Assembly: GCA_017475725.1 (NCBI GenBank)
Contig: JAFVFA010000097.1
Coordinates: 1 to 13,909, forward strand
Length of the DNA: 13,909 nucleotides
Source of the DNA: Spirochaetales bacterium
Lineage (GTDB): Bacteria > Spirochaetota > Spirochaetia > Sphaerochaetales > Sphaerochaetaceae
Direction: 5' to 3'
The position numbers and the translations under genes are program-made. The notes beneath the pieces were generated by a model. It was not told the origin of the DNA and searched no databases. It saw nothing but the letters and a program-made list of their open reading frames with translations. Positions 1 through 7,765 of the stretch are shown in pieces. The stretch's first letter is position 1. Every line of letters starts with the position of its first letter.

Positions 1-1
1 A

Positions 2-472
2 GCCGTGATGGCCGTCAAGGGTGAGTATGTGAACGAGCTTCGCGGAAGGAGACCGTCAAAGTATCTAAGGATGCCTGACCTGAATGCTGCACTTGGGATG
101 GTCCAGCTCTCGAACATGGATGAGAACGCGGATAAGAGAAGGGAGATCCTGAAGGTCTACCAGCAGAGCCTTGCAAAGACCAGGCACAGACAGTTCGGGC
201 TCAGCCTCCTTGACTTCAAGTCAAACGCATGCGCCTTTGCTGTCCAGTTGGACTCCAAACCGGATGAGAGCATCAAATTCGCGGCAAAGCATGATGTGCC
301 TGTGAAGATGGCATTCGCCGATTGTCTTCTCAAGGATTTCGACGGCGACCCGTTCCAGGACACCCCAGTTGCCGCATCGCATTACTACAGGACCGTCGAG
401 CTCCCGCTGTATCCGTTCCTGCGGTCAAGCGAGATTGACGGCATCTCCAAGGTGGTGGCCCATCTTCCATGA
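2..472 (+). CDS. DegT/DnrJ/EryC1/StrS family PLP-dependent aminotransferase, C-terminal part (5' end outside window)
   Basis: The reading frame is open from the first complete codon and ends at a TGA at 470-472, so this is the last ~156 residues of a longer gene. The stretch PSKYLRMPDLNAALGMVQL is the family hallmark in which the small-domain helix follows the PLP-lysine loop (usually RM-x-D-x-NAALG-x-x-QL). The end, VELPLYPFLRSSEIDGI, matches the usual LPLYPxLxxxEI close of these enzymes. Family members transfer an amino group from glutamate to keto-sugars on nucleotide carriers, for surface polysaccharides or modified sugars. The catalytic lysine would lie upstream of the window, so substrate and intactness cannot be judged. 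The nadK start codon lies 13 nt after the stop, suggesting cotranscription. ATG/GTG codons at 5-10 are internal to the gene, not its start. Confidence 0.85.
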   Translation, partial: AVMAVKGEYVNELRGRRPSKYLRMPDLNAALGMVQLSNMDENADKRREILKVYQQSLAKTRHRQFGLSLLDFKSNACAFAVQLDSKPDESIKFAAKHDVPVKMAFADCLLKDFDGDPFQDTPVAASHYYRTVELPLYPFLRSSEIDGISKVVAHLP

Positions 473-485
473 TGCGGAGGCTAGA

Positions 486-1346
486 ATGGCAGTGAGAGAA
501 ATCAGGAAGGTTGTTGTTCTCGCAAACTCGACAAAGGCCAAGGTGCAGAGCATATGCGATGATTTCCTTGCATATCTGTCAAACAAGGGCATCGAAAGCC
601 ATCTGCTGATGCTATCGTCAACTGTGGATGACCTCTCTCTTGATGTGCCTGAATGTGACTTGGCCGTCTCCCTTGGAGGGGACGGAACGGTTCTCACATG
701 CGCTGTCCTTCTGAGGGGAAGGAACATACCGATACTTGCTGTGAACATGGGAACCTTCGGCTACATAGCCGAAACCCCTGTCGATGAGATATACAGGGTC
801 TTCGAGGAATACAAAAACGGTGAGACTGACATCTACTCCAGGATGATGCTTGATGTTGATGTCCGGAGGGATGGACGGACCGTGTTCTCGTCCAGCTCCC
901 TCAACGACGTCACTGTCTCCGCAATCTCCCACGCCAGGATGGCAAGGATGGACCTCTATGTCAATGACGTGCTCGGTGCCAGACTGAAGGGTGACGGCAT
1001 CATAATGGCGACACCGACAGGGTCCACGGCCTACAGCCTTGCAGCCGGCGGACCCATACTTGATGCATCGCTAGATGCCATAATCATAAACCCGATCTGC
1101 CCATTCACAATGAGCGTAAGACCACTTGTCGTGAACAAGGGCTCAAGGATCAGGCTGGACCTTCCAAGGCAGAACACGGAGGTTTCGCTGACATGTGACG
1201 GGCATGAGGTGTTCTCTGTGGTGGAAGGGGATGAGATCCACGTGTTCCAGGGGATCAACAGGGCCCTGTTCGTAGAGAACTCCAAGAGACGCTTCATCGA
1301 GGTCCTGAGGGAGAAGCTCGGGTGGGCCGGAGGCTTCAATGCTTGA
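486..1346 (+). CDS. nadK: NAD kinase (ATP-NAD kinase)
   Basis: Phosphorylates NAD to NADP in the cytoplasm, the only route to NADP in most bacteria. The protein has 286 residues, normal for the family. The diagnostic GGDGT is at residues 64-68, followed by NMGTFGYIAE near 87-96, LNDV at 139-142 (the usual NE-type motif, here Asn-Asp), the nucleotide-binding GDGIIMATPTGSTAYSLAAG at 169-188, and CDGH at 237-240. The frame is open from 369, but ATG 486 is chosen because GGAGG at 476-480 sits 5 nt upstream and the family homology begins with the following beta strand (KVVVLANSTK). The last 8 nt overlap recN, so translation is probably coupled. NAD kinase next to recN is a familiar bacterial arrangement. 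No missing catalytic element is apparent. Confidence 0.96.
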   Translation: MAVREIRKVVVLANSTKAKVQSICDDFLAYLSNKGIESHLLMLSSTVDDLSLDVPECDLAVSLGGDGTVLTCAVLLRGRNIPILAVNMGTFGYIAETPVDEIYRVFEEYKNGETDIYSRMMLDVDVRRDGRTVFSSSSLNDVTVSAISHARMARMDLYVNDVLGARLKGDGIIMATPTGSTAYSLAAGGPILDASLDAIIINPICPFTMSVRPLVVNKGSRIRLDLPRQNTEVSLTCDGHEVFSVVEGDEIHVFQGINRALFVENSKRRFIEVLREKLGWAGGFNA

Positions 1347-2988
1347 ACATCTTGAGATCAGGAACTTCGCTCTGATAGAGAACCTGAGTGTTGACTTCTC
1401 AGGTGGATTCAATGTCATCACAGGCGAGACCGGCAGTGGAAAATCGATAATACTTGGCGCTCTGGGCCTTCTTATGGGAGAGAAGGCGGATACAGGTGCA
1501 GTCAGGACCGGAACGGACGGGATAGTGATAGACGCAGTTGTCTCCATACCTGAGGGGCATGAGATCCTTCCATGGCTCAAGGAGAAAGGCGTGGAGCCTG
1601 AGGATGGGGTCATCTACATAAGAAGGACCGTGAATGCCAACGGTGGAAGGTCCCTGATACACGTCCAGAACCAGCTCTTCTCAAGGCAGGACCTCTGCAC
1701 GCTCTCAGACAGCATCATCGACATGCATGGTCAGAGCGAGCACCAGAGCCTTCTGCTCTGGGAGAGGCAGAGGAGGATCCTTGACTCCTATGCGGACAAC
1801 GGGGAGCTCCTTTCACGCTGCGAGCAGGCCTATCACAAGGTCGGCGCACTTGCAAGGCAGAAAGAGGACCTTGCAAAGAGGCTTGAGGAGGGCAGGCGCC
1901 AGGCGGACTACCTTCAGTTCGCCCTTGAGGAGATCGAGGGTGCCGACATAAGGACGGGTGAGGACGAGGAGCTGAAGGAGAGAATCAAGGTCCTTGGACA
2001 GTTCGAGTCCATATACGAGAACGTTACCCTCTGCACTGACCATCTGAAGGATGCAAGGACGAACATATACGACGCCCTTTCCTCAATGGCCAGGGCCTCC
2101 AGGATAGACCAGAGCCTGAACGACTACACTGCAAGGATAGAGAGTGCACGGATAGAGGCCGAGGACATAGCCTCTGGACTGAAGGACTACCTTGCCTCCG
2201 TCAACTATTCAGAGGACTCCGTCAATGCGATGCAGGACAGACTTGCCTTGCTCCAGAAGCTGAAGCGAAAGTATGGGCCAAGTCTCTCCGATGTGCAGAC
2301 CTTTGCTGAGAAGGCACGTGAGACCCTTGATGTGACAGAGAACTTCGAGTCCCATCTTGCCAGGTGCCAGAAGGAGCTTGATGCGGCGAATGCAGAGTAC
2401 AACAATGTCTCAGATAAGCTGAGTGCATCAAGAAAAAAGGGCGCCAAGGCTCTACAGAGCAGGATTCAGACTGTCCTGAGAACCCTGGGAATGCCCAATG
2501 CGGTGTTCAGCATCGACGTGTCAGAGGCCAAGGCCGGTGCCAATGGAAGCGACCATGTGGAGTTCATGATCAGTGCGAACCCCGGCGAGCCGGAGAAGGC
2601 TCTGAGGGAGATAGCCTCCGGTGGAGAGCTCAGCAGGGTGATGCTTGCCCTGAAGACCGTCCTTGCCGGTTCTGATGATATCCAGACCCAGGTGTTCGAT
2701 GAGGTTGACTCCGGAATCGGAGGGTCGGTCGCCTTGAGCCTTGCCAAGTGCATATGCGATCTGTCAAGGTCCAAGCAGGTCATAGCAATCACGCATCTTG
2801 CCAGCATCGCCAGCCGGGCGGACACGCAGATGGTTGTGTCGAAGACCGTTGAGAAGGGAAGGACCTACACCCATCTGAGGCAGGTTGAAGGTGAGGACAG
2901 GGTTCACGAGATTGCAAGGATGCTCAGCGGAGACGAGTCTGAAGTCTCGCTGTCCCATGCAAGGAATATGCTCACAGAACAGGCTTGA
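1339..2988 (+). CDS. recN: DNA repair protein RecN (SMC-like ATPase)
   Basis: RecN is a cohesin-like ATPase acting early in recombinational repair of double-strand breaks. The protein has 549 residues, typical length. Walker A GETGSGKS is at residues 29-36 after the standard opening LEIRNFALIENLSVDF. The RecN-type Q-loop region DMHGQSEHQSLL is at 128-139. A charged, coiled-coil-prone middle runs from roughly 155 to 370 and includes KLKRKYG at 307-313, common in RecN. The ABC signature is IASGGELSRVMLALK at 425-439, Walker B VFDEVDSGIGG at 452-462, and the H-loop ITHLASIAS at 484-492. The start overlaps nadK by 8 nt (ATGCTTGA), with GGAGG at 1329-1333 giving a 5-nt spacer. The final 17 nt overlap, tail to tail, the end of the minus-strand GH57 gene. 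Confidence 0.97.
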   Translation: MLEHLEIRNFALIENLSVDFSGGFNVITGETGSGKSIILGALGLLMGEKADTGAVRTGTDGIVIDAVVSIPEGHEILPWLKEKGVEPEDGVIYIRRTVNANGGRSLIHVQNQLFSRQDLCTLSDSIIDMHGQSEHQSLLLWERQRRILDSYADNGELLSRCEQAYHKVGALARQKEDLAKRLEEGRRQADYLQFALEEIEGADIRTGEDEELKERIKVLGQFESIYENVTLCTDHLKDARTNIYDALSSMARASRIDQSLNDYTARIESARIEAEDIASGLKDYLASVNYSEDSVNAMQDRLALLQKLKRKYGPSLSDVQTFAEKARETLDVTENFESHLARCQKELDAANAEYNNVSDKLSASRKKGAKALQSRIQTVLRTLGMPNAVFSIDVSEAKAGANGSDHVEFMISANPGEPEKALREIASGGELSRVMLALKTVLAGSDDIQTQVFDEVDSGIGGSVALSLAKCICDLSRSKQVIAITHLASIASRADTQMVVSKTVEKGRTYTHLRQVEGEDRVHEIARMLSGDESEVSLSHARNMLTEQA

Positions 2989-5266
2989 AGTTCAGGTCCG
3001 CCGCAAGCTGTCTCTTCAATTCATCCGGGATGTCGCTCTCTTTTGGATCATCTGACAGCTCAAGATAAGGGTACACCGCATTCTGAAGATCCGTTATGTC
3101 CGGCTTGAAGCCATCGGCCCTGGCTGTCTCAAGCATTCTGAGGGCCATGCGGACAGTCTTCTCGTCAAGCTTGATTATCAGCGAAATGGCTGCCTTTCTC
3201 AGATAACTTGAGAAGGCATCGGTGATGTCATCTATGTCTATCTGTCTGCCCTTGATACCCACGAAGGTGAGCAACTGTCTGATTCTCTGTATCTTCTTCT
3301 CCTCGTCCATGTCCGGAAGGGCAAGGATCATGGCCTTGATGGCCTTGATGCAGGACCCTATGTTCTCGGTGAAGATCGTCTCCTTGAAGAGGCTCCTGTT
3401 TGTAGCCACAAGGATGAGGTAGTTCCCGATGTTCTCCGCAAGGGTGTCTATCATGGCCTCCGGAAAACCTGCCGACAACCTGTTCTCAGTCCATGCTATG
3501 AATGTGTTGCGGGACTTGTCGGAGCATCTGATGACATTCGTCGTGGCCTTGATCCCGGTTGATCCCTCCTCAACATGGAATCCCATGGTCCGGTTGGAGT
3601 AGGGCACAAGCTTGTATGCAACCTCATGTCTCTGGAGCGTCCTTGTGTTGACTATGGTCATCTCGGAGTCCGAGTAACTCTCCAGATGCATGAAGCCCCA
3701 GTCCTCCACATAGTCTGACGGATCCGCGACAAGTCTGTTCATTGCGAAATACGAGCATGCCTTGATGAATGCGGGCCTGGAGGGGATGTCCTTCCTTGCG
3801 ATGTCCTCACCGGTGCCGTTCTCGGCCAGGTTTCCCTTTGCCTTCGAAAGGTCTGAGAAGAGCCTGTCCTGGATTCCTCTGTCGCTGTACTGGTCGAGGA
3901 GCCCGGCAGCATAGACACCATACGAGATGTTCTGCCTTGGCTCTATTCCTGCGAGGTCGTTGAAGAACCATCCGCAGCTAGTGTATGAGAACATGATGTT
4001 CTTGAACGCCTCGAGCAGTGTGGCGATTACAACCTTCTCATTCTCGGAGAGGCTTGAACCGTCCGTCTTCCGGGCCTCATCCATGAACTGCCTGACGGTC
4101 TTGCTGTGGGAGACGACGTCTGCATAGGCCAGTGTCAGCGTCCGGTAGTCCGCATCATTTCCGAGTATCTCGCGTACCTTGGCATCGATGACCTTGCGAC
4201 CCGAGTTCTCAAGGTTGTTGAATGCCTTTCTGAGCGGCTTTCTCCATTTCTGGTTCCAGCTGTCATCCCCACCTGTATGGCAGCCGCAGTCCCTTTCCCA
4301 GCGGCCGACTCCATGCATGCAGGACCAGGAAGTCCCCTTGCCGTCGTCACCGCCTCCGAGGGTTGCGACCTCTGTGGCAGGATGCCTCTCCAGATAGGAG
4401 GCGAAGTTGTCGATTCTGAACTCGCTGCTCTCGTTTATCTTCCTTACCAGTGCGGCAAGACCCATGTCCCCGAAGGGCTCATGGTGGCCGTAGATCTCTC
4501 CGTCCGTGGCCCATGATATAAGGGCAGGATTGCCCATCTCCCTGCGCAGTTCCTTGAGGCGCTTGAACATGGCGTCCGCATCCCTGAGCATGTGCCCGAA
4601 GCTGACTCCGCTGGCGAACTCGCCGTTGTAGAAGAATGCACTCAGAGAGCCTCCGTTCCTTCCCTTTATTATGAATGGACGGTCGCTTGGCATGGGCTTT
4701 CCATTAAGAGCAACTCCGTCTATTGCGATGGCCTGCCAAGGGGCTAACACCACAAATTTGATGCCATACTCGGCTAATATGTCTACCGTTTCCTCGTTTA
4801 TTGCACACTCTGCCAACCAGAACCCTTCCGGTGCATGGCCGAATCTCCGCTTGTATGACTCGATTGCCCAATGGGTCTGGATCCTCTTTGTGTGCTCGCA
4901 GTCCAGCGGCATTATGGTGTGGTTGAAGCCCTGTGCCATCAGGGTGGAATGGCCGAAGACCCTTATGCTGTCCCTGTCCGCAGCGGCGAGCTTCTTCATG
5001 AACGCCGGATGCTCCTGGTCAATCCAGTCCAGAAGCGTCTGCCCCATGTTGGTCGAGATGCTGGCGTAGTTGTTGTATATGTGGTCTATCTTGCCGTCGA
5101 ACGAAAGGTATCTCGATGCGCTGTTGGGCTTGTAGCAAGTCTGGTAGATCGCCTCGTTCCAGTTCTCGTATGGCTTCGCTGAGGCCTGTACGGGAAGCAC
5201 GCCTGTGTATGGGTTCTCCCTGGGCGGCTGGTAGAAGTGTCCATGGATTATTATCGAAGTCTTCAT
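2972..5266 (-). CDS. GH57 family glycoside hydrolase with DUF3536 C-terminal domain
   Basis: A 764-residue predicted cytoplasmic alpha-glucan-acting enzyme. The N terminus HGHFYQPPRENP (residues 8-19) is the GH57 first motif in the form typical of DUF3536 proteins. The putative nucleophile is Glu153 in GFWLAECAINEE, and the putative acid/base Asp255 is in SWATDGEIYGHH, so both catalytic residues appear present. The DUF3536 region begins with a Cys/His/Trp-rich block at about 314-345 (SWSCMHGVGRWERDCGCHTG), which could hold structural disulfides or metal but is uncharacterised. The rest is helical. No signal peptide is visible. The true substrate of this subfamily is not known to me; glycogen or maltodextrin is inferred from the neighbours. 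The start is fixed by homology beginning at residue 4; only a weak GGTAG precedes it, so initiation may be weak or leaderless. It is divergent from the DUF4912-GH57-GH13 operon. Confidence 0.9.
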   Translation of the reverse strand: MKTSIIIHGHFYQPPRENPYTGVLPVQASAKPYENWNEAIYQTCYKPNSASRYLSFDGKIDHIYNNYASISTNMGQTLLDWIDQEHPAFMKKLAAADRDSIRVFGHSTLMAQGFNHTIMPLDCEHTKRIQTHWAIESYKRRFGHAPEGFWLAECAINEETVDILAEYGIKFVVLAPWQAIAIDGVALNGKPMPSDRPFIIKGRNGGSLSAFFYNGEFASGVSFGHMLRDADAMFKRLKELRREMGNPALISWATDGEIYGHHEPFGDMGLAALVRKINESSEFRIDNFASYLERHPATEVATLGGGDDGKGTSWSCMHGVGRWERDCGCHTGGDDSWNQKWRKPLRKAFNNLENSGRKVIDAKVREILGNDADYRTLTLAYADVVSHSKTVRQFMDEARKTDGSSLSENEKVVIATLLEAFKNIMFSYTSCGWFFNDLAGIEPRQNISYGVYAAGLLDQYSDRGIQDRLFSDLSKAKGNLAENGTGEDIARKDIPSRPAFIKACSYFAMNRLVADPSDYVEDWGFMHLESYSDSEMTIVNTRTLQRHEVAYKLVPYSNRTMGFHVEEGSTGIKATTNVIRCSDKSRNTFIAWTENRLSAGFPEAMIDTLAENIGNYLILVATNRSLFKETIFTENIGSCIKAIKAMILALPDMDEEKKIQRIRQLLTFVGIKGRQIDIDDITDAFSSYLRKAAISLIIKLDEKTVRMALRMLETARADGFKPDITDLQNAVYPYLELSDDPKESDIPDELKRQLAADLNFKPVL

Positions 5267-5304
5267 TTGTCTACCATTGTCACCAAAACAGGGCTTTTTG
5301 ACAA
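5267..5304 (-). promoter_or_regulatory. Possible promoter for the minus-strand GH57/DUF3536 gene
   Basis: Read on the minus strand, TTGTCA (plus 5299-5304) is followed after 17 nt by GACAAT (plus 5276-5281), which matches TATAAT at 4 of 6 positions. If used, transcription would start only a few bases before the ATG at 5266, giving an almost leaderless message, consistent with the lack of a good ribosome binding site. An alternative minus-strand -35, TTGACA within 5352-5357, has no acceptable -10 at the right distance. The call is weak; it rests on hexamer matches alone. Confidence 0.22.
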
Positions 5305-5352
5305 CCGCTTGAACCGGCTTGTTTCGTTTATTCGGGCTGTAGTCCCCAGAGT

Positions 5353-5365
5353 GTCAAACATTGAC
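5353..5365. promoter_or_regulatory. Candidate operator: GTCAA-ACA-TTGAC inverted repeat
   Basis: A perfect 5-bp inverted repeat with a 3-bp centre overlaps the -35 box (5361-5366) of the plus-strand promoter and sits midway between the divergent genes. Further copies of the half-site occur in the same 142-bp gap at 5298-5303 and 5391-5396 (both TTGACA). A regulator binding here could control both directions. Because TTGAC is also the core of a -35 box, part of the pattern could be coincidental promoter sequence. Confidence 0.35.
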
Positions 5366-5389
5366 TAAAGGGGCTTCTTATTCTAAGAT
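5361..5389 (+). promoter_or_regulatory. Sigma-70-type promoter of the DUF4912-GH57-GH13 operon
   Basis: The -35 box TTGACT (5361-5366, 5 of 6 matches) and -10 box TAAGAT (5384-5389, 4 of 6) are separated by exactly 17 nt. The predicted start near 5396 gives a leader of about 13 nt carrying the AGAGGG Shine-Dalgarno sequence at 5399-5404, just before ATG 5409. It lies in the AT-rich divergent gap. No riboswitch or leader peptide fits in so short a leader. Confidence 0.6.
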
Positions 5390-5408
5390 TTTGACATAAG
5401 AGGGTTAT

Positions 5409-6128
5409 ATGTTGCTGATAAACATTGAATCGCTTTCAGAGAATGAATTGAGATACATTGCAAAGCAAGAGGACCTGGAGGATTGGGATTCCCTTAGCAG
5501 GGACGAGCTCATCGACGAGCTCGAGAACCTGTATGAGGATGACGGTGATGTCAGGAACAATCTCTCCGGAAGCTCCAAGCACAAGTTCGTTAACACGCTT
5601 ACCGATGTCGCATCTGATGATGCCCTGTCCCTTCCTGGGGTCCAGGCTCTGCCTGAATCCTACAATGAGACCTCGATCCATATTGTGATGAAGGATTTCA
5701 ACTGGGCATACGTCTTCTGGAGCATCTCCAACCAGCAGCTGGCCGAGTTGGAGGGGGTGTGCAACTCTCTTATCCTGAGGACCGAGAGACTGGACGGCAA
5801 GGGAGTGGTCGATGCCATCTACGACATCGAGGTGTCTTTCAGTGACGATAACTGGACGGTTGAGCTCCCTTATCTGGGCTATTCGTACCAGGTATGCATC
5901 GTGGCCAAGAACGAGGAGTCCGAGACCATCATCTGCAAGAGCTCCGTCGTGACCACCACCAAGAGCTGGTTCGCCGCCCATCCTGATGAGCTGAGGGACG
6001 GAGCGGTGTTCAGGAAGTTCTTCTCCTCGCTGGTCAGCAACGGCGGGATCGTATCCGAGAACAGACAGGTCCAGGATCTCATCGAGATGTTGTCTGACAA
6101 TGGCTCAGGGGAGGGCGTCCTAAGATGA
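5409..6128 (+). CDS. DUF4912 domain protein with Rho_N/SAP-like N terminus
   Basis: A 239-residue protein of unknown function. Residues 8-41 (ENELRYIAKQEDLEDWDSLS, then RDELIDELEN) resemble the short helix-extended-helix of Rho N-terminal/SAP domains, usually nucleic-acid binding: L-R-x-I-A, a short loop, then L-x-R-x-E-L-I-x-x-L. Residues 60-78 look like a linker. DUF4912 follows: LPESYNETSIHIVMKDFNWA (81-100) continuing into YVFWSIS, and later NWTVELPYLGYSYQVCIVAK (148-167), beta-rich segments with the conserved aromatic pattern. No signal peptide or membrane helix. AGAGGG precedes the ATG by 4 nt. Its last 4 nt (ATGA) overlap the next GH57 gene, implying coupled translation. From memory, DUF4912 genes recur beside DUF1957-type GH57 genes in other bacteria, so a role in glucan handling with that partner is inferred, but no activity is established. 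Confidence 0.85.
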   Translation: MLLINIESLSENELRYIAKQEDLEDWDSLSRDELIDELENLYEDDGDVRNNLSGSSKHKFVNTLTDVASDDALSLPGVQALPESYNETSIHIVMKDFNWAYVFWSISNQQLAELEGVCNSLILRTERLDGKGVVDAIYDIEVSFSDDNWTVELPYLGYSYQVCIVAKNEESETIICKSSVVTTTKSWFAAHPDELRDGAVFRKFFSSLVSNGGIVSENRQVQDLIEMLSDNGSGEGVLR

Positions 6129-7765
6129 TGAAGAACAGAATCAATTTCATATTCCATGCGCATCTTCCGTTTGTAAGGCATCCGGAGTATCCGAAGTTCC
6201 TTGAGGAGGACTGGCTCTATGAGGCAATGAACGAGTCCTACATCCCTCTTCTGAGGATGATGTACAGACTCCAGAGGGACAGGGTCCCGTTCAAGCTCAC
6301 ATTCTCCCTCAGCCCGACGCTCTGCTCGATGCTTGCGGACGAGCTTCTGAACGAGAGGTTCATGGCCTACCTTGACGAGCACATCGAGCTTGGCGACAAG
6401 GAGGTCGAGCGTCTGAGGGATGACAGGGAGAAGATGATCCTTGCCTCCCATTACAGGGACGAACTTGTTGCCAACAAGACCTTCTATATGGATGAGTGCC
6501 AGGGCATGATCCTGAATGCGTTCAACCATCTCTCCAATGCGGGACTGCTAGAGCTTACCACAACCGCCGCGACGCATGCGTACCTGCCTGCATACAAGGA
6601 CTATCCGCTTGCCGTCAATGCGCAGATAGAGACAGGTGTCCTTGAGCACAACAGGTTCTTCGACAGGATGTCAGACGGTTTCTGGCTTCCCGACTGCGGT
6701 TACTATCCAGGCCTTGAGAACCTGCTCAAACGCCACAACATAAGCTGGGTCGCCCTGAGCGGACAGGCCATCGTACTCTCTCCGGACAAGCCGGAACGCG
6801 GTTCCTACTGTCCTGTGAAGTGCCCCAACGGGCTGTACTGCTTTGTCCGTGACGAGAACCTCTCAAGCCTTGTCTGGTCCTCTTCGGAAGGCTATCCGAC
6901 GGATTCCCACTACAGGGACTTCTACAGGGACATCGGCTTCGATCTGCCGATGGACTACATCCGCCCATACGTCCACGAACCTGAGGTCCGTTCATTCACC
7001 GGGTTCAAGTACTATGCAGTTACTGACAAGACCGCGGACAAGAAGGTCTATGACCTTGATGTGGCCTACAGGACCGTCCAGTTGAATGCCAAGAACTTCC
7101 TGTACAACGTAAGGAAGAGGACGATGAACCTTGAGGACATCCTCGATCTGGATCCTGTCTACACCGTGAGCTTCGACGCCGAGCTGTTCGGGCACTGGTG
7201 GTATGAGGGTGTTGAGTGGCTGGATGAGGTTATAAGGCTTGCCGCAGAGGATGATGAGATGGAGCTTATCTGCCCCAGCGATTTCATCAGAGAGGACGAC
7301 TTCGAGGTCCAGACTCTCCGCCCCGCCACATCGAGCTGGGGTGAGATGGGCTACAGTGCCGTATGGGTTGACAGCTCGACAAATGCCTGGCTGTACAGGC
7401 ATGCGTTCAAGGCCATCGAGAGAATGACCGAACTTGCCGAGCGCTTCCCTGACCAGAAGAGCCTTAAGCAGCGCTTCCTGAACCAGGCTGCCAGGGAGAC
7501 CCTTCTCCTTATGGCAAGTGACTGGCCGTTCATCATACACAACAAGACAAGTGCGGAATATGCCCTGAAGAGGGTTGAGGGCCACATCGAGAACCTCAAC
7601 CTTGTGTATGACAACATGTGCAAGAATGCAGTGAATACCGAATGGCTCGTCAAGGCGGAGAAGAGGAACAACCTCTTCAAGCACATGGACTACAACATCA
7701 TGAACTCATCCCACATGGAGGAGCCCAGTCCGATATTCACGACGGATTTCTCCAAAGAGGAATGA
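6125..7765 (+). CDS. GH57 branching-enzyme/AmyC-like protein with DUF1957 C-terminal domain; nucleophile Glu replaced by Asp
   Basis: A 546-residue cytoplasmic protein of the GH57 group that includes 1,4-alpha-glucan branching enzymes and Thermotoga AmyC. Motif 1 is FHAHLPFVRHPE (10-21), motif 2 TTTAATHAYLPAY (145-157), motif 3 GFWLPDCGYYPGLENLL (185-201), motif 4 SFDAELFGHWWYEG (349-362). A helical DUF1957 region follows at about 425-525, including LNQAARETLLLMASDWPFII. The acid/base Asp351 is kept, but the motif 3 position normally holding the nucleophile Glu (WLPEC) is Asp190, codon GAC at 6692-6694. This may abolish or greatly lower glycosidase/transferase activity, so a glucan-binding or regulatory role is possible. 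Translation may begin at ATG 6125 (overlapping the DUF4912 stop) or at the adjacent ATG 6128; GGAGG is at 6110-6114. The GH13 gene follows immediately. Confidence 0.88.
   Translation: MMKNRINFIFHAHLPFVRHPEYPKFLEEDWLYEAMNESYIPLLRMMYRLQRDRVPFKLTFSLSPTLCSMLADELLNERFMAYLDEHIELGDKEVERLRDDREKMILASHYRDELVANKTFYMDECQGMILNAFNHLSNAGLLELTTTAATHAYLPAYKDYPLAVNAQIETGVLEHNRFFDRMSDGFWLPDCGYYPGLENLLKRHNISWVALSGQAIVLSPDKPERGSYCPVKCPNGLYCFVRDENLSSLVWSSSEGYPTDSHYRDFYRDIGFDLPMDYIRPYVHEPEVRSFTGFKYYAVTDKTADKKVYDLDVAYRTVQLNAKNFLYNVRKRTMNLEDILDLDPVYTVSFDAELFGHWWYEGVEWLDEVIRLAAEDDEMELICPSDFIREDDFEVQTLRPATSSWGEMGYSAVWVDSSTNAWLYRHAFKAIERMTELAERFPDQKSLKQRFLNQAARETLLLMASDWPFIIHNKTSAEYALKRVEGHIENLNLVYDNMCKNAVNTEWLVKAEKRNNLFKHMDYNIMNSSHMEEPSPIFTTDFSKEE

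Noticed and set aside
369..485. Upstream extension of the nadK frame
   Set aside because: It lies over the end of the aminotransferase gene in another frame, is not NAD-kinase-like, and a good ribosome binding site marks ATG 486.
4106..4516. 136-residue plus-strand frame inside the GH57/DUF3536 gene
   Set aside because: It is the antisense of catalytic motif 4 and the Cys/His block; no ribosome binding site or domain supports it.
5301..5322. Operator-like palindrome ACAA...TTGT in the divergent gap
   Set aside because: Position-by-position comparison with its reverse complement shows only the outer four bases and a few scattered ones match.
6992..7684. 230-residue minus-strand frame antisense to the second GH57 gene
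   Set aside because: The plus strand encodes clear GH57/DUF1957 motifs; the antisense frame is a shadow of its codon pattern.
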